A DNA stretch of 13,624 nt, taken from Thalassiosira profunda. Its lineage: Eukaryota > Bacillariophyta > Thalassiosirophyceae > Thalassiosirales > Thalassiosiraceae. Positions 9,101 to 13,624 of the stretch are shown here, in pieces. The position numbers were made by a program, and so were the translations under genes. Positions within the stretch are counted from its first letter, which is position 1; each line of letters starts with the position of its first letter. The stretch lies in NCBI GenBank assembly GCA_036939355.1, contig JALLAP010000924.1:1-13624 (forward strand). Reading direction: 5' to 3'. Under the pieces are notes generated by a model. The model worked only from the letters and a program-made list of their open reading frames with translations, made no database searches and was not told where the DNA came from.

Positions 9101-10697
9101 AGGAGATTAATGTGGGTGGCACTTTGGAGGTGCTGAAGCTTGCCGCGTCGTGCCGCCCCGGGACGGGATTGGCGTACGTTTCCTCCAACGGCATCTTCCC
9201 GTCTGAGAGCTGCACTGGCGAGGTCTTCAGGGAGAACGACAGCGTGGGCTGCCTGCCTGATAGGCTGGGGGCTGGCAACGGCTATGGCCTTTCCAAGTGG
9301 GCGGCGGAGCAGCTCGTCACAGAGGCAACCACCCGTGGCCTGCCCGCCCTGTCCATCCGTTTCGGAAACATTGGTTGGGACTCTTCGTCTGCTGCCGGAA
9401 ACGCTCTTGACTTCCAGGCCCTTGTCATCAATGGGTGCCTGCGCCTGGGCAAGGTCCCAAACTTAAAGGGATGGAACTTCGAGTGCACGCCTGTTGACTT
9501 TGCTTCGAGGGCCATGATTTCGCTTGCGTCTGATGCTGGCACGCTGAAGAAAGGACACGTCTTGAACTGCGTCCAGGACGGCTTTACGCCCTTTGAGGAA
9601 GTGTTCCGACGCCTCAGTGGGGTCGGCGGTCGCGTTCTCTCTGCCGTTGACTTTAACTCTTGGTCAGGAGCACTGGAGGAAGCTGCGATTGGAGGCGCCA
9701 GCGCTGAAGACGCCTCGGCTTTGACGGCTCTCTTCTCGTTCATTTCGGGATTGGAGGACGCCAAATCGTACCTGACCAATGTCCCTCAGCTGGACTGCTC
9801 CGTGTTCGATGCCACGTTGGCGGAGATTGGATCGCCTCTGAAGCGCAGTTCGCAAGTGGGCCACGCCTACTTCTTGACGTACTTCAGTTCGGTCCTGCCT
9901 GATGATGGGCAAATTGACATCGGCGCGACTAGTGAGGCAGTGCCGTTCGATCCGAGTGGCAGCGGCCCTCCGACTGGACCTCTTGCCGGTCAGGTTGCAG
10001 TTGTGACTGGTGCTTCGAGTGGCATCGGCCGAGCGATCGTCGCCTCTCTCGTCGAGGCAGGCTGCCACGTCGCCATGGGCGCCCGCCGCGTGGAGGAGTT
10101 GGAGAAGACGCGTCTGGAAGTGGCGAACAAGTGTCCAGGCACATCGTCGAAAGCAGTCATCGTGAAAACAGACGTCACCAAGCTCTCGGATGTGCAGACC
10201 CTGGTGTCCAAGGCCGAGGAGTCGTTGGGACCTGTCAACATCCTTGTGAACGTGGCCGGCGTGATGTACTTCACCCTCATGAAAAACGCCAACTGGGACC
10301 AATGGGAACGGACGGTCGATGTGAACTGCAAAGGAACCATGTATGGCATTGGCGCCATCCTTCCTTCGATGTTGTCGAGGGGCAAGGGCCACATCGTGAA
10401 CATCACCAGTGATGCCGAAGGCAACGTGGAGACTCCCCTCTTGGCCACCTCCACGGACGCGGACGCCCTCAAGACTTACGGAGAGCCGACTGGGGCCAAG
10501 GTCCTGGAGCCAGCAGACATTGGCCGGGCGGTCCTTTATGCGGTAACGCAGCCAGAGTGTGAGTCCGGAAATGCTTCACAATTGTTGCTTATCTGTTTTC
10601 CCCGCCTTCCCACAAAATTGACTCCTAACCTCATCCTTATCGATCAGGGTGCGCTGTGAATGAGATTTTGGTGGAGCCGCGCGAGGAGCCTGCTTGA
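6186..10697 (+). CDS. NRPS-like carboxylate reductase, A-T-R-SDR (ATRR type)
   Basis: Exons 6186-6195, 6368-6639, 6723-10558 and 10648-10697; after collapsing the duplication at 8490 this reads as about 1364 residues starting MASDNSAAAAAGENP. Domains: adenylation (about 15-560) with SSGTTGQPKG (191-200), NLYSISECHE (329-338), YRTGD (426-430), GRCDFMVKIRGYSVVLG and KLDRK (Lys554); carrier (about 610-690) with GGHSL, phosphopantetheine Ser654; thioester reductase (about 750-1120) with TGATGFLG (765-772) and YGLSK (Tyr924, Lys928); SDR (about 1157-1364) with TGASSGIG (1165-1172) and NVAG. Such enzymes activate a carboxylate with ATP, load it as thioester and release aldehyde with NAD(P)H; a second reductase would give alcohol. 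Fungal ATRR enzymes turn glycine betaine into choline this way. Val232 sits where amino-acid A domains have Asp235, disfavouring an alpha-amino acid. No targeting peptide, so probably cytosolic. The SDR lacks its Tyr-x-x-x-Lys segment. Family is sure; substrate is a hypothesis. Confidence 0.88.
6196..6367 (+). other. Intron 1 of the A-T-R-SDR gene
   Basis: GTGAGT donor directly after the ten coding bases ATGGCATCAG, acceptor CTCCAG ending at 6367, 172 nt. A CTAAC branch-point-like sequence is at 6335-6339. Splicing gives MAS-D-NSAAAAAGENP with good start context (A at -3, G at +4). The alternative is an unspliced start at the ATG at 6208, which is in frame and adds a Lys/Asp/Gly-rich leader; the strong splice signals favour the intron. 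Confidence 0.7.
6640..6722 (+). other. Intron 2 of the A-T-R-SDR gene
   Basis: GTGAGT donor, TTTGTAG acceptor, 83 nt, with CTAAC at 6693-6697. Splicing joins LSAGGA to YVPLELAYP, giving the canonical adenylation motif A2 (GGAYVPL) across the junction. Confidence 0.93.
8418..8562 (+). repeat. Exact 72-bp duplication flanking a single N (assembly join)
   Basis: Bases 8418-8489 are identical to 8491-8562, separated only by the N at 8490. The copy spans the segment just after the carrier-domain Ser (VSMTNKCFGVKLSAAKLF). The extra 73 bases shift the frame by one; removing them joins the upstream and downstream halves of the A-T-R-SDR frame without a break. This is the expected signature of two overlapping contig ends placed next to each other with a one-base gap. 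Confidence 0.93.
10559..10647 (+). other. Intron 3 of the A-T-R-SDR gene
   Basis: GTGAGT donor, CGATCAG acceptor, 89 nt, with CTAAC at 10625-10629, about 20 nt before the acceptor. Splicing produces TQPEWCAVNEILVEPREEPA and a stop at 10695-10697, the usual C-terminus of this SDR group; reading through would give an unrelated tail ending at 10659. Confidence 0.9.
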
Positions 10698-10816
10698 GGT
10701 GGGAGGAAAGATAGATAGATGTTGCTTGTTGTAACAGATCCGACCGAAGAAGTTTAACCGAGAGAAAGGACATGTAAAGATCAACGCCTTGCGTCAAAGT
10801 GAAGCCAACATTGCAG

Positions 10817-11680
10817 TTACACAATCCCGTACACGATGTCTGTCCGCAGCACATACTTCACACCGTCCAGAACCGGCTCCGCCTCGTGCTCCAAGCATTT
10901 TTCTCCGTGGACGTGCAGCAACACTGCTCCCTCTTCCGGTGTAAAGGCAATGTCCGAACTGCCCCCTCCCTTCTTTCGCTTGTCATTTGAATGGGGCAGA
11001 TGAAATCGCGTGGCTCCTCCTCGGCAGGCCGATAGATAAAATAAGACGGTTATCTCTGTTTGAGCCTCTTTCACTTCCGATGCGGAATAGGGTGCACCGT
11101 CACTTTGGGTGCTTGGGAATGCAACGTCGTTTGCACCGTCGAAATGTCTTCCAAACCACTGCCCTTTGGTATACTTGTACAATCGCAGATTTGGGTTGCA
11201 CGAGATTGGCTGGTATTTTGGCAGGTTGTTGGATATGTCAATGGCATTGAATTTTGCCCCGTTCGATAGAAGCTCCGCTTTGTCGAATATTCCCAGTTGG
11301 GGAGAGATCTGCTTCACTATGCTCTCTATCCGTTGGTACAGGCGATGGCTCATTTGCCAATCGTTCTTTTGTATCCGGCCACACTCTCGATGTGCAATCC
11401 ACTTTGTTGCAGGGTGCTGCACCCTCTCAAATCCACCCCCCTCCTCCGCATACTTTATCCACTCCTTGCACTCTTTGGACGACAGCGCGTGCCGAGCGAC
11501 ATACACGGCGTTGGGGACGAGGGCCTCCAGATGCTCCGATGCATCGTTGCTTTCGTATTGGCTGTAGGTGCGCAGAAGATGCGGCGGGAAGCCACCGTCG
11601 CTGCCACCCTTTTGGGCCGCCGATGGCTGAGGTGCAGCGCCACCGCCACCATAAGCTTTGGTCCGTTGCTTGCGCGGCAT
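10817..11680 (-). CDS. 2-oxoglutarate/Fe(II) dioxygenase, prolyl 4-hydroxylase type
   Basis: A 287-residue intronless protein with the P4Hc double-stranded beta-helix. Iron ligands are His179 and Asp181 in GRHFDGAND and His265 in CLEHEAEP. Lys275, ten residues after the distal His in GVKYVLRTD, is placed to bind 2-oxoglutarate. A core strand reads EITVLFYLSACRGGATRF. Such enzymes hydroxylate protein (usually proline) side chains using O2 and 2-oxoglutarate, giving succinate and CO2. The N-terminus is basic and Gly/Ser-rich (MPRKQRTKAYGGGG) with no signal peptide, arguing against the ER location of collagen-type prolyl hydroxylases and for the cytosol or nucleus. It has only the catalytic domain. 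Its 3' end converges on the A-T-R-SDR gene with 119 bp between stops; it is divergent from hemA. The target is unknown; it could act on a non-proline residue. Confidence 0.85.
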   Translation of the reverse strand: MPRKQRTKAYGGGGAAPQPSAAQKGGSDGGFPPHLLRTYSQYESNDASEHLEALVPNAVYVARHALSSKECKEWIKYAEEGGGFERVQHPATKWIAHRECGRIQKNDWQMSHRLYQRIESIVKQISPQLGIFDKAELLSNGAKFNAIDISNNLPKYQPISCNPNLRLYKYTKGQWFGRHFDGANDVAFPSTQSDGAPYSASEVKEAQTEITVLFYLSACRGGATRFHLPHSNDKRKKGGGSSDIAFTPEEGAVLLHVHGEKCLEHEAEPVLDGVKYVLRTDIVYGIV

Positions 11681-12398
11681 CTTGGGCGGTGCATGTGAGC
11701 TTCGAGTGTGGTGGCTTGGGGATGGGGGAGGCGAGGGGCGAGGGGGCGCGGCAGAGCTGGGGGCAGGGCGGCGTCGGGCGTCGGTCGAGGTCGAGCGTCG
11801 AGCAAGGGGGGTCAGAGGGTAGGGAAGGATGGATGGACGAATGCTTCCGACTGAGTCGGGAAGTTTCAGTCAAACGAGTGCCGCTTCGATCGTACTATTC
11901 CTACGCGGATTTTGCTTCAACTTGAGTTGGATCTGCGACTGCACCAAGTTCCAGCTTCAAGCCAGCTTCCAGCTTGCCTTTTCGTCCTCCCCAAATTTCT
12001 GCCCAAGAACCAACACACGCACATTTCCCTGGAGCCCCACTCACCCGCCCTGTTCCCTAGTTCGTTGCTTTGGTGGTCGCAGTAGTACTGTCGGAAAGGT
12101 GAGGATGGTCTCGCTGCGGTGGATGGGTGGATGCTGAGCGCGCGGGTGGGTTTCAGCGACGGCGGTATCTCAGTATTTTACTGCAAATACAGTGGGGGGG
12201 GATGGGTGGCCTCGCGTTGTTACAAACAGCCCTTTTGACGCGCCTCCAGCTTCATAATGTGTCGCTGGTTTGCAAGTCTATCAGAAATTATGGGGGGGGG
12301 GGACCTGCTCAATAATTTATGCGTGCTGATTTTCCTTCTCTCACACTACATACATTCTTCTCGCTCCCTTCCTCCCAGCATCAGTTACTTCTGGAACA
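11681..12398. promoter_or_regulatory. Divergent intergenic region between dioxygenase and hemA
   Basis: 718 bp between outward-facing starts. The side near the dioxygenase is G-rich on the + strand (11700-11830). About 11950-11972 has an imperfect repeat of CCAGCTTC. Two G homopolymers occur (8 G at 12194-12201; 11 G at 12292-12302), with TTGCAA at 12269-12274. The last 60 nt before the hemA ATG are C/T-rich, a likely leader. No convincing extra gene or RNA was found. Confidence 0.4.
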
Positions 12399-13616
12399 AT
12401 GAAATTCTCGACAGCACTTATGGCCCTAGCGGCCGTTGCCGGCGGTACTTCCGCCTTCCAATCACCGGCACTTACTGCCGGGCGGACGCTGAGCAGCCGG
12501 ATCGCGGCAGAGAATGGCAGTGCGCTCATGGCCGCCACGTTGGATAGCACCGCCGCTGGTGCCGTGGCACTCAACGGAAAGGCAGGCGCGAGGCGGAAGA
12601 AGACGAAGCAGGTGAGTGCCATCCGGGGGATCTGGTCGCACAACTTTTTCTCCCCCGATCACGTCTAACACTATCCTCTTCTATATTACCAGGAACGCCT
12701 GGAGCTCGCCTCCAAAGGCCTCCAGGTTCACGTCATCGGCCTCTCCATCCACCACGCCCAAGTGGAGGTTCGCGAAAAGCTCGCCATCCCAGAGGCAGAA
12801 TGGAACGACCAATCCAACGTCATCTGCTCCACGGGCCAGGTGGAGGAAGCCGCCATCCTCTCCACGTGCAATCGGTTCGAGATCTACTTCGCGGCCAGCG
12901 ACGCCCACGAGGCGAACGCCCGTGTGATGGAATACTTGGCGGAACGGTCGGGACTGCCCGTGAGCACGCTGCGGAGGAACATCTTCATGCTGGAGGGCGA
13001 CGACGCCGTGTGGCACTTGATGCGTGTGGCGGGGGGATTGGACTCCCTGGTTGTGGGCGAGGGGCAGATTCTGAGCCAGGTCCGACAGTGCCATTTGCAC
13101 TCCATTGAGGACGATGGGTGCGGGGGGAAGGTCCTGAGCCGGCTCCTGAACAACGCCGTCGCCGCTGGAAAGCGCGTGCGCAGTGAGACGGCCATTTCCA
13201 AGGGGTCGGTGAGCATTTCCTCGGCCGCGGTGGAGCTGAGCGAGGCCATGTGCATGCAGGACTTAAATCTCCCCTTCTCCGAGGCTCGCTTGGCCGTGGT
13301 GGGAGCTGGTACCATGACGCGACTCCTGATCACTCACTTGGCGAGTCGGGGATTGGAGCGGATTGCCATTGTTAATCGGTCGATGCCGCGTCCCATGGAA
13401 TTGCAGGAGCAATTTCCCGACGTGGAGATCGAAATCGTGTTGGAGGATGGGCTTTGGGACGTTGTGGGCCGTAGCGACATTGTCTTCACTGCCACCAGCT
13501 CGCCGGACTACGTGATTGACAAGGGCTTGTTGGAGGAGCACGGCCTTGACAGCGGACGGCCGTTGATGTTGGTGGACATTGCCGTTCCTAGGAACATTGG
13601 GCCGGACAGCGTTGAG
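12399..13616 (+). CDS. hemA: Glutamyl-tRNA reductase, plastid precursor (partial at right edge)
   Basis: First committed enzyme of C5 tetrapyrrole (heme, chlorophyll) synthesis: reduces plastid glutamyl-tRNA(Glu) to glutamate-1-semialdehyde with NADPH. Exons 12399-12611 and 12693-13616 give 379 residues with the C-terminus outside the window. Residues 1-19 are a signal peptide ending TSA|FQSP (Phe20), the diatom plastid signature, followed by a transit-like stretch to about 70. The catalytic domain begins around HVIGLSIHHAQVEVREKL; the catalytic Cys is Cys130 in LSTCNRFEIY. Other conserved motifs are GGLDSLVVGEGQILSQV and SKGSVSISSAAVEL. The NADPH-binding Rossmann domain starts with VVGAGTM (Gly275-Met279) and continues through AIVNRS and DIVFTATSSPDYVI. 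Missing are the rest of the Rossmann domain and the helical dimerisation domain. Start context is good (A at -3). Identification is very secure. Confidence 0.96.
12612..12692 (+). other. Intron 1 of hemA
   Basis: GTGAGT donor, TTACCAG acceptor, 81 nt, with CTAAC at 12665-12669. It falls between codons and separates the plastid-targeting region from the mature enzyme, a common arrangement for imported plastid proteins. Confidence 0.93.
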
Positions 13617-13624
13617 GTAAGTCG
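13617..13624 (+). other. Donor site of hemA intron 2, cut by the window edge
   Basis: After GTTGAG the sequence is GTAAGT, a consensus donor, placed between codons. It marks the end of exon 2; the remaining exons lie outside the window. Confidence 0.7.

Noticed and set aside
10702..10716. GATAGATAGAT microsatellite after the A-T-R-SDR stop
   Set aside because: Under three repeat units; ordinary 3' UTR sequence.

Overview
The window looks like nuclear DNA of a photosynthetic stramenopile, most likely a centric diatom (Thalassiosira-like). Three things point there. Two plastid enzymes carry signal peptides ending in the diatom 'ASAFAP'-type cleavage site, with Phe at +1 (SEA|FNAV and TSA|FQSP). 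Genes are compact, mostly on alternating strands, with short GT-AG introns (69-172 nt), several with a CTAAC branch-point-like sequence. One gene belongs to a leucine-rich-repeat family that I recall as strongly expanded in Thalassiosira. I could not run a search, so the genus is an inference.

Layout. 1-180 (-): 5' end of an unidentified gene running off the left edge. 515-1708 (+): plastid 15-cis-zeta-carotene isomerase (Z-ISO, NnrU family), intronless. 2347-4688 (+): four-exon LRR protein with a basic/acidic tail that looks nuclear. 4875-5729 (-): membrane-anchored ankyrin-repeat protein, convergent with the LRR gene. 6186-10697 (+): a large NRPS-like reductase of A-T-R-SDR architecture, divergent from the ankyrin gene. 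10817-11680 (-): 2-oxoglutarate/Fe(II) dioxygenase of the prolyl 4-hydroxylase type. 12399-13616 (+): 5' two exons of plastid glutamyl-tRNA reductase (HemA), continuing past the right edge.

The most interesting gene is the A-T-R-SDR protein. Its order matches the fungal 'ATRR' glycine betaine reductases, which make choline by two successive reductions. Its adenylation domain lacks the Asp that normally holds an amino acid's alpha-amino group, so a substrate without a free alpha-amine, such as glycine betaine, is plausible. Two anomalies affect it. An exact 72-base duplication around the single N at 8490 breaks the frame and is almost certainly an assembly join; collapsing it restores one reading frame of about 1364 residues. 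Separately, the terminal SDR domain lacks the whole stretch that should hold the catalytic Tyr-x-x-x-Lys.

The genes do not form an operon. Z-ISO and HemA both supply photosynthetic pigments (carotenoids and tetrapyrroles) in the plastid; the others have no evident pathway link. Divergent pairs share intergenic regions of 334, 456 and 718 bp. The non-coding DNA is rich in the palindrome TTGCAA, with 11 copies outside coding sequence against 2 that I found inside.
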